Below are positions 28,275 through 40,046 of a stretch of DNA of 64,000 nt, in pieces. Source of the DNA: Propionibacteriaceae bacterium (lineage in GTDB: Bacteria > Actinomycetota > Actinomycetes > Propionibacteriales > Propionibacteriaceae); contig JAPUEL010000076.1 in the NCBI GenBank assembly GCA_027492545.1, positions 62,001 to 126,000 of the forward strand, written 5' to 3'. How positions within the stretch are numbered: position 1 is the stretch's first letter; each line of letters starts with the position of its first letter. A program made the position numbers and the translations under genes. The notes beneath the pieces were generated by a model that saw only the letters and a program-made list of their open reading frames with translations, did not search any database and was not told where the DNA came from.

Positions 28275-29399
28275 ATGTCCACTGAGCTTGATCTGGGGTG
28301 GCTCGATCCGGGCCTCGGCCCGTTGCAGCGCCAGGAGTCCGGCATGGGCTCAGGCCTGTGCCGGGCGATCGCGACGCGGATGGGCATCGACGTGGTGCTG
28401 GTCCGGGTGGCGTTCGCGCTGCTGGCCCTCAGCGGTGGCCTCGGCGTCGCCCTGTACGCCTGGGGCACGGCGCTGACCCCCGGCGCTTCTGGGGTTCGCC
28501 CCATCCACTCCCTGCTGCCCTCTTTCGAGGGCTGGAGCCCCACCGCGCAGAAGGCGGCGGTCATCCTGACCTCGCTCGCCACCGTCGGCCTGGTCAGCTT
28601 CGTCACCCCGCTTCCGTGGGGGCCGGGCGTCATCCTGGTGGCCCTGTTCGTCCTCGCACGCAGGGGCCGGCCGGGGGGCACGTGGTCCCGGACGGCCCCG
28701 GCGCCGGCCCCGGCGCAGTCACGTCCCGTCGCCAGCGATGACGACCTGGTGGCGCAGTGGCGTCACCGCATGAGCTCCGCCGCAGGGTCCCCCCGCGGCA
28801 CGGAGTCCCTGCCGGTCGTCGACCTCTACTCGCCGGAGCCCGCCGTGGCACGTCCCAGCGTCCCCCGGCCCAAGGCCGCGTGGCTGATCGGCGTCGGCAT
28901 CCTGGGCGTCGCGGCGGCGGCTGGCACCGTCGGGGCCCTCGTCCTGGGCAGCCCGATGCTGGGACTGGGCGCAGCGCTGATCGCCGGGGGCTCGCTGACG
29001 GCGCTCTACGCGGCCGTGACCCGCGCCAAGCGGGTGCCCCGCCCCTTGCTCGTCGGGCTCGTCCTCGCGATGGTCGCCGCCGGGTGGCTGGCTCCGCGGG
29101 CCGCGTGGCCGTCCGAGGCGCCCTTGCCCGAGGCGGCCGTGATGACCATCCGGACCGTGGCCGACGAGCGCGTCATCGACCTGCGCGCCGAGGATCTCAC
29201 TGGCATCGACGAGGTGCGCATCGAGGCCATCGCCTCCGACGTCACCGTCCTGTTGCCCGGCCCTCCGCTGTCCGTCACCTCGAACGAAATGTTCAGCGAT
29301 GTCAGCGTCGAGACCGGCAACTCAACCGCCGCACCGCTCGATGTCGACGTCACGGTTGACGCGACGCTCTCGGCGGTCACACTGGAGGAGAGATCATGA
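28275..29399 (+). CDS. PspC domain-containing membrane protein
   Basis: 374 aa. An N-terminal PspC domain (residues 15-75, with MGSGLCRAIATRMGIDVVLVRVAFALLAL split over a helix) is followed by two membrane helices, a disordered Pro/Ala-rich linker (about 135-195) and two further helix pairs. The extracytoplasmic C-terminal segment (about 295-374) with repeated V/D/T patterns resembles the LiaF/DUF1707-associated C-terminal domain. ATG at 28275 has GGGAGA ten bases upstream. Its stop overlaps the next start. Likely role: part of an envelope-stress module with the divergent kinase. Confidence 0.82.
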   Translation: MSTELDLGWLDPGLGPLQRQESGMGSGLCRAIATRMGIDVVLVRVAFALLALSGGLGVALYAWGTALTPGASGVRPIHSLLPSFEGWSPTAQKAAVILTSLATVGLVSFVTPLPWGPGVILVALFVLARRGRPGGTWSRTAPAPAPAQSRPVASDDDLVAQWRHRMSSAAGSPRGTESLPVVDLYSPEPAVARPSVPRPKAAWLIGVGILGVAAAAGTVGALVLGSPMLGLGAALIAGGSLTALYAAVTRAKRVPRPLLVGLVLAMVAAGWLAPRAAWPSEAPLPEAAVMTIRTVADERVIDLRAEDLTGIDEVRIEAIASDVTVLLPGPPLSVTSNEMFSDVSVETGNSTAAPLDVDVTVDATLSAVTLEERS

Positions 29400-29593
29400 A
29401 CCGCCCACCGCTCGATCTGGCCGCCCTGGCCGTCGGCCTCGCCGCCGTCGGCTTCGGGATCGTGCTGATCGTCGCGCCCAGCCTCTCCGCCCCCTTTGTT
29501 CAACCGATCCTCGCCGTCATCCTCGTGGCCGCAGGCACGATCGGTCTGCTCTCTTCCCGCGGCCGCACGAATTCCCGAAAGGAACTCCCATGA
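29396..29593 (+). CDS. Small two-helix membrane protein in PspC operon
   Basis: 65 aa, two hydrophobic helices (about 7-28 and 33-53) and a basic tail. It is supported mainly by context: ATGA overlaps on both sides (29396-29399 and 29590-29593) couple it to its neighbours, and a GGAGAGATC ribosome site precedes the ATG. I do not recognise a family. Confidence 0.75.
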   Translation: MNRPPLDLAALAVGLAAVGFGIVLIVAPSLSAPFVQPILAVILVAAGTIGLLSSRGRTNSRKELP

Positions 29594-29862
29594 AGCTCAC
29601 CCGTCCCAGCTCCGGCGCCATGATCGGCGGCGTCTGCGCAGGCATCGCGCGCTACCTCAACCTGGATGTGACGATCATCCGGATCGCGTTCGTCCTCATC
29701 GCCGTCTTCGGCGGCAGCGGCATCCTGGCCTACCTCATCCTGTGGGCCGTCATGCCCAAGGACGAAGGCGGCTCACTGGCCGAGGAAGGGTTCGACAAGG
29801 CGCGCCAGTGGTACGACACCCGCAAGAACGACACCCCCAAGGAGCCCCCGTACAACATCTGA
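29590..29862 (+). CDS. Small PspC domain protein
   Basis: 90 aa. A complete PspC domain (residues 1-60) reads KLTRPSSGAMIGGVCAGIAR, then LNLDVTIIRIAFVLIAV and LAYLILWAVMPKDE. A charged C-terminal tail follows. This is the classic short PspC form and is the third gene of the operon. It is convergent with guaA across nine bases. Confidence 0.9.
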   Translation: MKLTRPSSGAMIGGVCAGIARYLNLDVTIIRIAFVLIAVFGGSGILAYLILWAVMPKDEGGSLAEEGFDKARQWYDTRKNDTPKEPPYNI

Positions 29863-29871
29863 GCGGGGAGG

Positions 29872-31425
29872 CTACTCCCACTCGATGGTGCCCGGCGGCT
29901 TGCTGGTCACGTCGACGACCACCCGGTTGACCTCGGGGCATTCGTTGGTGATCCGCGAGGAGATCTTCTCGATCACCTCGTAGGGCAGCCTGGCCCAGTC
30001 CGCGGTCATGGCGTCGTCAGAGACCACCGGCCGCAGGACGATGGGATGGCCGTACGTGCGGCCGTCCCCCTGCACGCCGACGGACCTGACGTCCGCGAGG
30101 AGCACCACGGGGAACTGCCAGATCGCCCGCTCGAGCTTGGCCTCGGCCAACTCGTGGCGGGCGATCGCGTCCGCCTGGCGCAGGATGTCCAGCCGGTGCT
30201 CGGTGACCTCTCCGATGATCCGGATGGCCAGTCCGGGGCCGGGGAACGGGTGCCTCCAGACCATCTCCTCCGGCAGGCCCAGCTGCTCCCCCACGGCGCG
30301 CACCTCGTCCTTGAACATCTGGCGCAGCGGCTCGATGAGGGTGAACTGGAGGTCATCGGGCAGGCCGCCCACGTTGTGGTGGCTCTTGATGTTGGCGGTG
30401 CCCTCACCGCCGCCGGACTCCACCACGTCCGGGTAGAGGGTGCCCTGCACCAGGAAGTCGACCCCCCGCTCGCCCGCCAGGTCCCGCGCCGCCGCCTCGA
30501 AGGTGCGGATGAACTCGCGTCCGATGATCTTGCGCTTCTCTTCCGGATCCGTGACGCCGGCCAGCGCCCCCAGGAACCTCTCCCGCTCGTCCGCGACGAC
30601 CAGGTCGACACCCGTGGCCGCGACGAAGTCCTGCTTCACCTGCTCCGCCTCGCCTTCGCGCAGCAGCCCGTGGTCGACGAAGACGCAGGTGAGCTGCGAG
30701 CCGACGGCCCGCTGCACGAGCGCGGCCGCGACGGCGGAATCAACCCCGCCCGACAGGCCACACAACACGCGCCGGTCCCCCACCTTGGCGCGCACCGCGT
30801 CGATGCTCTCGGTGACCATGTTCTCGGCCGTCCAGTCCGGGGAGAGCCCTGCGATGGTGAACAGGAAGTGTTCCAACACCTGCTGGCCCCACTGCGAATG
30901 CATCACCTCGGGGTGCCACTGCACACCGGCCAACTTGCGGGTGAGGTCCTCGAAGGCCGCCACCGGTGCACCGGCGGTCCGGGCGAGGACGCGGAACCCC
31001 TTGGGGGCCCGGCTGACCGAGTCCCCGTGGCTCATCCACACGTTGAGGGTGTTGGGGAGGCTCCCCAGCAGGCATCCGCCGTCGTGGATGGACAGGGAGG
31101 TGCGGCCGTACTCCCGCTGCCCCGTCTTGGCGACGGTGCCGCCCAGCGCCTGGGCCATCACCTGGAAGCCGTAGCAGATGCCCAATACCGGGACGCCGGC
31201 CTCAAGGATGCGGGTGTCCAGCTTGGGCGCTCCCTCCTCGTACACCGACGACGGCCCGCCGGAGAGGATGATGGCGGCCGGACGCAGCGCGAGGATGGCG
31301 TCCGCGTCGAGGGCGGAGCTGACGATCTCGGAGTACACGGACGCCTCACGGACGCGACGCGCGATGAGTTGCGCGTACTGCGCCCCGAAGTCGACGACGA
31401 GGACCTTCTCGTGCTGGGCAGTCAT
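29872..31425 (-). CDS. guaA: GMP synthase (glutamine-hydrolysing)
   Basis: Amidates XMP to GMP. 517 aa. Class-I glutamine amidotransferase domain first (nucleophile in [11 protein letters not shown], catalytic H/E region around VQWHPEV), then the ATP pyrophosphatase domain with PP-loop [12 protein letters not shown] and the GMP synthase dimerisation domain ending GTIEWE. I chose ATG 31425 ([16 protein letters not shown]); TAGACT lies seven bases upstream, suggesting a leaderless mRNA. The frame runs on to 31521 across the cysK promoter region only. Divergent from cysK. Confidence 0.96.
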   Translation of the reverse strand: MTAQHEKVLVVDFGAQYAQLIARRVREASVYSEIVSSALDADAILALRPAAIILSGGPSSVYEEGAPKLDTRILEAGVPVLGICYGFQVMAQALGGTVAKTGQREYGRTSLSIHDGGCLLGSLPNTLNVWMSHGDSVSRAPKGFRVLARTAGAPVAAFEDLTRKLAGVQWHPEVMHSQWGQQVLEHFLFTIAGLSPDWTAENMVTESIDAVRAKVGDRRVLCGLSGGVDSAVAAALVQRAVGSQLTCVFVDHGLLREGEAEQVKQDFVAATGVDLVVADERERFLGALAGVTDPEEKRKIIGREFIRTFEAAARDLAGERGVDFLVQGTLYPDVVESGGGEGTANIKSHHNVGGLPDDLQFTLIEPLRQMFKDEVRAVGEQLGLPEEMVWRHPFPGPGLAIRIIGEVTEHRLDILRQADAIARHELAEAKLERAIWQFPVVLLADVRSVGVQGDGRTYGHPIVLRPVVSDDAMTADWARLPYEVIEKISSRITNECPEVNRVVVDVTSKPPGTIEWE

Positions 31426-31432
31426 GCGGCCG

Positions 31433-31438
31433 AGTCTA
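31433..31438 (-). promoter_or_regulatory. Candidate -10 hexamer TAGACT of guaA (leaderless)
   Basis: TAGACT on the minus strand precedes the guaA ATG by seven bases. Confidence 0.5.
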
Positions 31439-31513
31439 TTGCCTTTCCACTCGGATGCATTTTCCGCACGCCCCGACGGGAATATCCGGGCAGGGACCGA
31501 GGTTGGCCACGGC

Positions 31514-32443
31514 ATGAACATTTACTCTGACGTGACACAGCTCATCGGCCGCACGCCGCTGGTGAAGCTCAACCGCATCGCCGGCGACAACGCGACCGTG
31601 CTGGCCAAGCTCGAGTTCTACAACCCGGCCAACTCGGTCAAGGACCGCATCGGTGTCTCGATCATCGACGCGGCAGAGGCTTCCGGTCAGCTGCAGCCAG
31701 GCGGGACCATCGTTGAGGGCACCTCCGGCAACACGGGCATCGCGCTGGCGATGGTGGGCGCCGCGCGCGGCTACAAGGTGGTGCTGACCATGCCGGAGAC
31801 GATGTCGCTGGAGCGGCGCGCCCTGCTCAAGGCCTACGGGGCCGAGCTCGTGCTGACGCCCGGCCCGCAGGGCATGCGCGGCGCGGTGGAGAAGGCCGAG
31901 GAGATCGCGGCTGAGCGCGGCGGCGTGCTCGCCCGCCAGTTCGCCAACCCGGCCAACGTCGAGATCCACCGCAAGACCACGGCCGAGGAGATCTGGAACG
32001 ACACCGACGGCACCGTCGACATCGTCGTCGCAGGCGTCGGCACCGGCGGCACCATCACCGGCGTCGGCCAGGTGCTCAAGGAGCGCAAGCCCGAGGTGAC
32101 GATCGTGGCTGTGGAGCCGCAGGAGTCCCCGATCCTGTCGGGCGGCCAGCCCGGCCCGCACAAGATCCAGGGCATCGGCGCCAACTTCGTGCCGGAGATC
32201 CTTGACCGCTCCGTCATCGACGAGGTGCTCCCCCGCAACATCGACCAGGCTGTCGAGTTCGCGCGCCGCGCCGCCCAGGAGGAGGGCCTGCTCGTGGGCC
32301 TGTCCTCGGGAGCGGCGCTGTCGGCCGCCATCGAGGTGGCGGCCCGCCCCGAGAGCGCCGGGAAGACCATCGTGGTGATCATCCCGTCGTTCGGCGAGCG
32401 CTACCTCTCCACCGTCCTGTTCGAGGGCCTGCTCGAGAAGTGA
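31514..32443 (+). CDS. cysK: Cysteine synthase (O-acetylserine sulfhydrylase)
   Basis: PLP enzyme making cysteine from O-acetylserine and sulfide. 309 aa. The PLP lysine is in [11 protein letters not shown] (about residue 44), the substrate loop is [13 protein letters not shown], and the phosphate loop is [13 protein letters not shown] 31514 is the natural start for the family ([20 protein letters not shown]); the frame is open further upstream but only over the guaA antisense. A hairpin follows the stop. Confidence 0.94.
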   Translation: MNIYSDVTQLIGRTPLVKLNRIAGDNATVLAKLEFYNPANSVKDRIGVSIIDAAEASGQLQPGGTIVEGTSGNTGIALAMVGAARGYKVVLTMPETMSLERRALLKAYGAELVLTPGPQGMRGAVEKAEEIAAERGGVLARQFANPANVEIHRKTTAEEIWNDTDGTVDIVVAGVGTGGTITGVGQVLKERKPEVTIVAVEPQESPILSGGQPGPHKIQGIGANFVPEILDRSVIDEVLPRNIDQAVEFARRAAQEEGLLVGLSSGAALSAAIEVAARPESAGKTIVVIIPSFGERYLSTVLFEGLLEK

Positions 32444-32454
32444 CCCGACGGTGA

Positions 32455-32482
32455 GGGGGCGTCCCGCGCGCGGGGCGCCCCC
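32455..32482 (+). terminator. Hairpin terminator after cysK
   Basis: A 12-bp stem with one G-T wobble (32455-32466 with 32471-32482) and the loop CGCG, 11 bp after the cysK stop, followed by CCTTCC. It separates cysK from the next gene, whose own -10 begins at 32502. Confidence 0.7.
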
Positions 32483-32501
32483 TTCCGCGCCCCCGCCTCA
32501 C

Positions 32502-32507
32502 TAAGCT
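32502..32507 (+). promoter_or_regulatory. Candidate -10 hexamer TAAGCT (leaderless) of the epimerase gene
   Basis: TAAGCT is followed by GGCGCC and then ATG 32514, i.e. a six-base gap. No ribosome-binding site is present. Confidence 0.5.
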
Positions 32508-32513
32508 GGCGCC

Positions 32514-33353
32514 ATGCGCATCGTCATCACCGGAGCCTCCGGCAAGGCCGGCCAGGCCACCCTCCGCCACTTCGTCGACACGTCCCACGACATCGTCGCC
32601 ACCGACGTCGCCGGGCGCCCCGCCTGGTTCACCGGCAGGTTCTACCGCGCGGACCTCACGCAGTTCGGTGAGGCCATGGACGTGCTCGCCGGAGCGGACG
32701 CCGTCATCCACCTGGCCAACATCCCGGCCGACTGGATCCACACCGATTCGCACACGCTCAACGCCAACATGGCCATGAACAACAACGTGTTCCTGGCCGC
32801 ATGGAAGCTGGGGCTCAAGCGTGTCGTCTACGCCTCGAGCGAGACCACGCTGGGGTTGCCGTTCGACGAGGTGCGCTACGTCCCCGTCGACGAGGACCAC
32901 TACCCCCTGCCGAACTCGACGTACTCGTTGTCGAAGGTGATGACGGAGACCATGGCCGAACAGGTGTCGCGGTGGGCGGGCATCCCGTTCATCGGGCTGC
33001 GGCTCTCCAACATCTTCACGGTCGAGGACTACGCCCAGCAGCCTTCCTTCGCCAAGGACCCCGAGGCCCGCCGCTGGAACCTGTTCGGCTACATCGACGC
33101 GCGCGACGTCGCCCAGTCCTGCGAGGACGCGCTCACCGCGAGCCTGTCGGGCTCGCACGCCTTCGTGATCGCCGCGGACGACATCATCCTCGCCATGCCC
33201 ACCCGGGAGGCGCTGGCGGCGATCCACCCGGGCCTCGAGGTGCCCGAGAGCGTCGGCGAGTTCGGCACCCTGCTCAGCAACCGGGCCGCGAAGGAGCAGA
33301 TGGGCTTCGCCCCGAAGCACTCCTGGCGCGACGAGGTGCCTGCCAAGCACTGA
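32514..33353 (+). CDS. NAD(P)-dependent epimerase/dehydratase (extended SDR)
   Basis: 279 aa. The Rossmann nucleotide loop at the very N-terminus reads ITGASGKAGQATLRHF. The catalytic Y-x3-K is in STYSLSKVMTE (about residue 142), with a supporting S in YASSETTLG. It is a soluble extended SDR; such enzymes act on nucleotide sugars or uronic acids. The substrate cannot be told from sequence. Its stop TGA abuts the TCA of the convergent oxidoreductase (TGATCA, no spacer). Confidence 0.85.
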   Translation: MRIVITGASGKAGQATLRHFVDTSHDIVATDVAGRPAWFTGRFYRADLTQFGEAMDVLAGADAVIHLANIPADWIHTDSHTLNANMAMNNNVFLAAWKLGLKRVVYASSETTLGLPFDEVRYVPVDEDHYPLPNSTYSLSKVMTETMAEQVSRWAGIPFIGLRLSNIFTVEDYAQQPSFAKDPEARRWNLFGYIDARDVAQSCEDALTASLSGSHAFVIAADDIILAMPTREALAAIHPGLEVPESVGEFGTLLSNRAAKEQMGFAPKHSWRDEVPAKH

Positions 33354-34541
33354 TCAAAGCTTCGCCGAGCCGCTGAGCGCCTGGGCGGCGCGTTCCCCGG
33401 AGGCCAGGGCGTCCTGGATGGAGGCGCCCGGCAGGTCGTCGGCCACCACCACCTTCGCGCCGGAGGGCGTCAGGGCGCGCGCCCCGGGCGGCATCGCGGG
33501 GAGCGCCTGCGCGATGTCGTGGCGCACCAGCAGGCGCCACCGCGCGTCGCCGCCGAGCACGCCTGCGGCCTCCCTGGCCGCGTCGGAGTCGTCGAGCCCG
33601 TGAGCGCCCACGGCGCTGACCTGGATGAGGTGCTGCCCGGCGGGGGCGTACGACGGCACCACGTTGGACTGGACGCAGGCGTTGGCCAGGCGGGCGCCGT
33701 CGCGCAGGTCGAGGTGCAGGAAGGGCGAGCGGGTGGGCGCCTCGTCCGCCGCGAACCACCAGGTGGTCACCCCGAGCATGGTCGGCGCCGGGAGGCCGAG
33801 CAGCGCGGCATTCCCGGGCGGCCCCGCCGCCAGCACCACGGCGTCTGCCCGCTCCTCGGAGCCGTCTGCCAGGTGGACGGAGATCCCGCCTGGCCCCGGG
33901 AGCACGGCGGTGACCCGGGCGCCGAGCCGGATCCGTCCCTTGAGCCCTTCGGCGAGCTGCAGCGGGATGGCCGCCATGCCCTGGGCCGGAACCCCCGGGG
34001 TGGAGAGGGCGAAGTAGCCCGCCAGGCGCCTCACCTGGGCCGCCGAGGTGAGCCCTGAGGCGTCCAGGGTGACGCCGGCGAAGAACCGCTCAACCACGCG
34101 ACGGATGGCGGGCGAGAACCCGGCCGCGTCAAGCGAGGTGGTGAGGGTGGAGTCGCGCTCCCCGGAGGCTCGAAGCCAGCGAGCCACCGCGCCGAGGTCC
34201 GCGCCGGTGAGCGGGCCGCGCATCAGTCCTGAGGCGTGCTTGGGGTGGCGGGTGGGGTCGGCCAGCACGGCGAGCCCGTCCTCGGTGCGCACCGCGGCCC
34301 CACGGCCGAAGCGGTGGAGGTCCAGCCTGCCCATGTCCAGCGCCCGACGGGCGGCCGGGTAGAGCGGGTTGAGCAGCTGGAAGCCGCGGTCGAGGCGGAA
34401 GCCGTCCACCACGTCCGTGGCGACGCGGCCGCCGATCGCGTCCGAGGCCTCGAGCACCACCGCGTCCTGACCTGTGGCGACCAGGAGCCCAGCGGCCCTG
34501 AGACCGGCCAGTCCCGCGCCGACGACGACGATTCTTGCCAT
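33354..34541 (-). CDS. FAD-dependent oxidoreductase, amine-oxidase/protoporphyrinogen-oxidase-like
   Basis: 395 aa. The dinucleotide-binding motif VVVGAGLAGLRAAGLL begins at residue 5, with the following acidic residue in VVLEAS and the GGRVAT motif, all typical of flavin amine oxidases and carotenoid/squalene desaturase-like enzymes. The C-terminal FAD contact region is VVVADDLPGASIQDALASGERAA. Substrate is unknown. It starts four bases after the chorismate mutase gene and is probably co-transcribed with it and guaB3. Confidence 0.85.
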   Translation of the reverse strand: MARIVVVGAGLAGLRAAGLLVATGQDAVVLEASDAIGGRVATDVVDGFRLDRGFQLLNPLYPAARRALDMGRLDLHRFGRGAAVRTEDGLAVLADPTRHPKHASGLMRGPLTGADLGAVARWLRASGERDSTLTTSLDAAGFSPAIRRVVERFFAGVTLDASGLTSAAQVRRLAGYFALSTPGVPAQGMAAIPLQLAEGLKGRIRLGARVTAVLPGPGGISVHLADGSEERADAVVLAAGPPGNAALLGLPAPTMLGVTTWWFAADEAPTRSPFLHLDLRDGARLANACVQSNVVPSYAPAGQHLIQVSAVGAHGLDDSDAAREAAGVLGGDARWRLLVRHDIAQALPAMPPGARALTPSGAKVVVADDLPGASIQDALASGERAAQALSGSAKL

Positions 34542-34545
34542 GTGC

Positions 34546-34839
34546 TCAGCCCTCCCCTCGAGCGATCTTGTCGTGGTGGCGGACCACCTCGGCGACGATG
34601 AAGGTGAGGAACTTCTCCGCCAGTTCGGGATCTAGGTCAGCGTCGACGGCGAGCGCACGGAGCCGGGCGATCTGCTGCGCCTCGCGCACGGTGTCCGCGG
34701 CGGGCAGGCCCGCCCGTGCCTTGAGCTCCCCCACCCGTTGCGTGACCTTGAAGCGCTCGGCCAGCAGATGGATGAGAGCGGAGTCCATGTTGTCGATGCT
34801 TCCGCGCAGGCGCTTCAGCTCGGTCAGTGCGTCGTCCAT
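34546..34839 (-). CDS. Chorismate mutase, AroQ class
   Basis: 97 aa all-alpha protein of the AroQ fold. LRGSIDNMDSALIHLLAERF matches the first helix (R and D of the active site), followed by KVTQRVGELKA and the C-terminal helix FLTFIVAEVVRHH. It converts chorismate to prephenate for Phe/Tyr synthesis; the actinobacterial form often needs a partner DAHP synthase for activity. GAGGAG lies seven bases upstream. It lies between guaB3 and the FAD oxidoreductase on one strand. Confidence 0.9.
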   Translation of the reverse strand: MDDALTELKRLRGSIDNMDSALIHLLAERFKVTQRVGELKARAGLPAADTVREAQQIARLRALAVDADLDPELAEKFLTFIVAEVVRHHDKIARGEG

Positions 34840-34854
34840 CGGCGCTCCTCGGGC

Positions 34855-35955
34855 TCAGTGGAGGATCAGGTCGATCCTCTGGAAGGACTTGAGATCTGTG
34901 TATCCGGTCAGCGCCATCGCCTTGCGCAGGCCGCCGGCCAGGTTCATCGTGCCGTCCGGGACCCGCGACGGCCCCAGGACAACCTCCTCCAGCGTGCCGA
35001 CCTGCTCGAAGAACGAGCGCTCGCCGCGCGGGAGGCGTGCGTGCCAGGCCTCGCTGCCCCAGTGCCATCCACGGCCGGGGGCCTCGGTCGCCCGGGCCAG
35101 AGGCGAGCCCACCATGACGGCGTCAGCGCCGCAGGCGATGGCCTTGGCGATGTCGCCCGACCGCCCCACCGCGCCGTCGGCGAGGATGTGCACGTAGCGG
35201 CCCCCGGATTCCTCCAGGTAGTCGCGGCGCGCCTCGGCCACGTCCGCCACGGCCGAGGCCATGGGCACCTCGATGCCGAGGACCGACGCCGTGGTGTGGG
35301 TCGCCCCGCCGCCGAAGCCGACGAGCACGCCTGCGGCGCCGGAGCGCATCAGGTGGAGCGCCGCGCGGTAGGTGGCCACACCGCCGACGAGCACCGGCAC
35401 GTCGAAGCGGTAGATGAACTCCTTGAGGTTGAGCGTGTCCTCGCCGCCCACGTGCTCAGCCGAGACGGTGGTGCCGCGCACCACGAAGAAGTCCATGCCG
35501 GCGTTCTCCAGCACGGGCGCGAACTCCAGGGTTCGGGCCGGTGACAGCGCGCCCGCAACGGGCACGCCGGCGGCACGGATCTCGGCCAGCCGGTCCCGGA
35601 TGAGCTCCGCCTTGACCGGCTCGGCGTAGATCTCCTGCAGGCGCTTCGTGGCCGTCACCTGGTCCGACTGCTGGGTGATCCGCTCGTATTGCGGCTGCGG
35701 GTCCTCGTAGCGAGTCCAGAGCCCCTCGAGGTTGAGCACGCCGAGCCCACCGAGCTGGCCCATCCGGATGGCGGTCGACGGCGACATCACCGAGTCCATC
35801 GGCGCGCCGACGATGGGCACGCCGAAGGAGACCGCGTCGATCTTCCAGTTGAGGTCCACCTCGTCCTCGCCGCGCGTGCGGCGGGCCGGGGCGATGGCCA
35901 CGTCGTCGAAGGAGTAGGCCTGGCTGGCGCGCTTGCTGCGTCCGAGCTCGTACAT
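34855..35955 (-). CDS. guaB3: GuaB3-type IMP dehydrogenase family protein
   Basis: A 366-aa TIM barrel of the IMPDH/GMPR superfamily without the CBS insert. It opens MYELGRSKRASQAYSFDDVA and holds VVRGTTVSAEHV, as in mycobacterial GuaB3. The active-site loop that carries the catalytic Cys in GuaB (GSICTTR) reads GGGATHTTASVLG here, so that Cys is missing. The biochemical role of this clade is not settled. ATG 35955 with GAAGGAG upstream; the frame beyond it reaches only into guaB. It follows guaB by 19 bp. Confidence 0.92.
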   Translation of the reverse strand: MYELGRSKRASQAYSFDDVAIAPARRTRGEDEVDLNWKIDAVSFGVPIVGAPMDSVMSPSTAIRMGQLGGLGVLNLEGLWTRYEDPQPQYERITQQSDQVTATKRLQEIYAEPVKAELIRDRLAEIRAAGVPVAGALSPARTLEFAPVLENAGMDFFVVRGTTVSAEHVGGEDTLNLKEFIYRFDVPVLVGGVATYRAALHLMRSGAAGVLVGFGGGATHTTASVLGIEVPMASAVADVAEARRDYLEESGGRYVHILADGAVGRSGDIAKAIACGADAVMVGSPLARATEAPGRGWHWGSEAWHARLPRGERSFFEQVGTLEEVVLGPSRVPDGTMNLAGGLRKAMALTGYTDLKSFQRIDLILH

Positions 35956-35974
35956 GGGAAAGTCTCCTTCGGGC

Positions 35975-39390
<3,416 letters not shown>

Positions 39391-39395
39391 GTTCG

Positions 39396-39692
39396 TTATT
39401 TGCTGACGACAGCGAGGATGTCGCGGGCGTTCAGCAGGAGGTACTCCTGGCCGTCGTACTTGACCTCGGTGCCGCCGTACTTGGAGAAGATCACGACGTC
39501 GCCCTCGGCGACATCGAGCGGGACGCGGTTGCCCTTGTCGTCGATGCGGCCGGGGCCGGTGGCGATGACCTTGCCCTCCTGCGGCTTCTCCTTGGCGGTG
39601 TCGGGGATGACAAGGCCGGAAGCGGTGGTCTGGACGGCCTCAAGGGGCTGGATGAGGATACGGTCCTCAAGCGGCTTGATCGTGGTTGCCAC
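39396..39692 (-). CDS. groS: Co-chaperonin GroES (10 kDa)
   Basis: Caps the GroEL ring. 98 aa from GTG 39692 ([15 protein letters not shown]), with AAAGGTG six bases upstream; an in-frame GTG at 39701 is the alternative. The mobile loop region is [20 protein letters not shown], and [14 protein letters not shown] is the conserved C-terminal block. It is the first gene of groESL, behind two CIRCE elements. Confidence 0.96.
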   Translation of the reverse strand: MATTIKPLEDRILIQPLEAVQTTASGLVIPDTAKEKPQEGKVIATGPGRIDDKGNRVPLDVAEGDVVIFSKYGGTEVKYDGQEYLLLNARDILAVVSK

Positions 39693-39782
39693 GTCAAACA
39701 CCTTTCTGTCATATCCGACCCGGGGGCCGGCTTGTAGGTCAGTGTGAAGGGGCCGGGCGTCGTCGCGGGTGCCGTCCGACCA

Positions 39783-39809
39783 TTAGCACCCGAGGTTGTC
39801 GAGTGCCAG
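39783..39809. promoter_or_regulatory. CIRCE operator, proximal copy
   Basis: TTAGCACCC, a nine-base spacer, then GAGTGCCAG. This matches the HrcA-binding CIRCE consensus (TTAGCACTC-N9-GAGTGCTAA) at most positions. It lies downstream of the groES -10, about 90 bp before the groES start. Confidence 0.9.
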
Positions 39810-39814
39810 CTCTT

Positions 39815-39843
39815 ACGTTATCCCGGGTTTAGCACTCAATCAA
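39815..39843 (-). promoter_or_regulatory. groESL promoter
   Basis: On the minus strand, -35 TTGATT (plus 39838-39843), a 17-bp spacer and -10 TAACGT (plus 39815-39820). The distal CIRCE overlaps the -35 and spacer, and the proximal CIRCE lies over the initially transcribed region, a layout that would give tight HrcA repression. Confidence 0.75.
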
Positions 39844-39855
39844 GCCGAGTGCCAG
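39829..39855. promoter_or_regulatory. CIRCE operator, distal copy
   Basis: TTAGCACTC, nine bases, GAGTGCCAG. The left half-site is a perfect consensus. It is 46 bp from the proximal copy, start to start, and overlaps the -35 box of the groESL promoter. Confidence 0.92.
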
Positions 39856-39902
39856 AACCAGCGCCCGCCCCACCCGAGCCCCAAGCCCCCGCCCACCCTG
39901 TT

Positions 39903-39986
39903 CCGTGAGCAATTGGATAGGGTCACGGCGCGACACGCCGAGAACCTCGCGCTTCGGGGACCATGACCCCATCCAATTGCTCACGG
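39903..39986. repeat. 84-bp long palindrome, copy 1 (upstream of DUF559 gene)
   Basis: Arms of 26 bp (39903-39928, beginning CCGTGAGCAATTGGAT, and 39961-39986) pair with 24 of 26 matches around a 32-base loop that starts with a C followed by GCGACACGCCGAGAA. The second copy downstream of the DUF559 gene has the same arms, loop length and loop opening. It lies in the 354-bp gene-free stretch 39693-40046, whose other contents are the groESL promoter and CIRCE sites. I see nothing in 39856-39902 and only a short leader with GGAGAG in 39987-40046. Confidence 0.9.
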
Positions 39987-40046
39987 TTATCCACAGACCG
40001 GAGTAAGGGCCTTCCCTGGCCCCCTCGAAGCGGAGAGACTCGCCGC

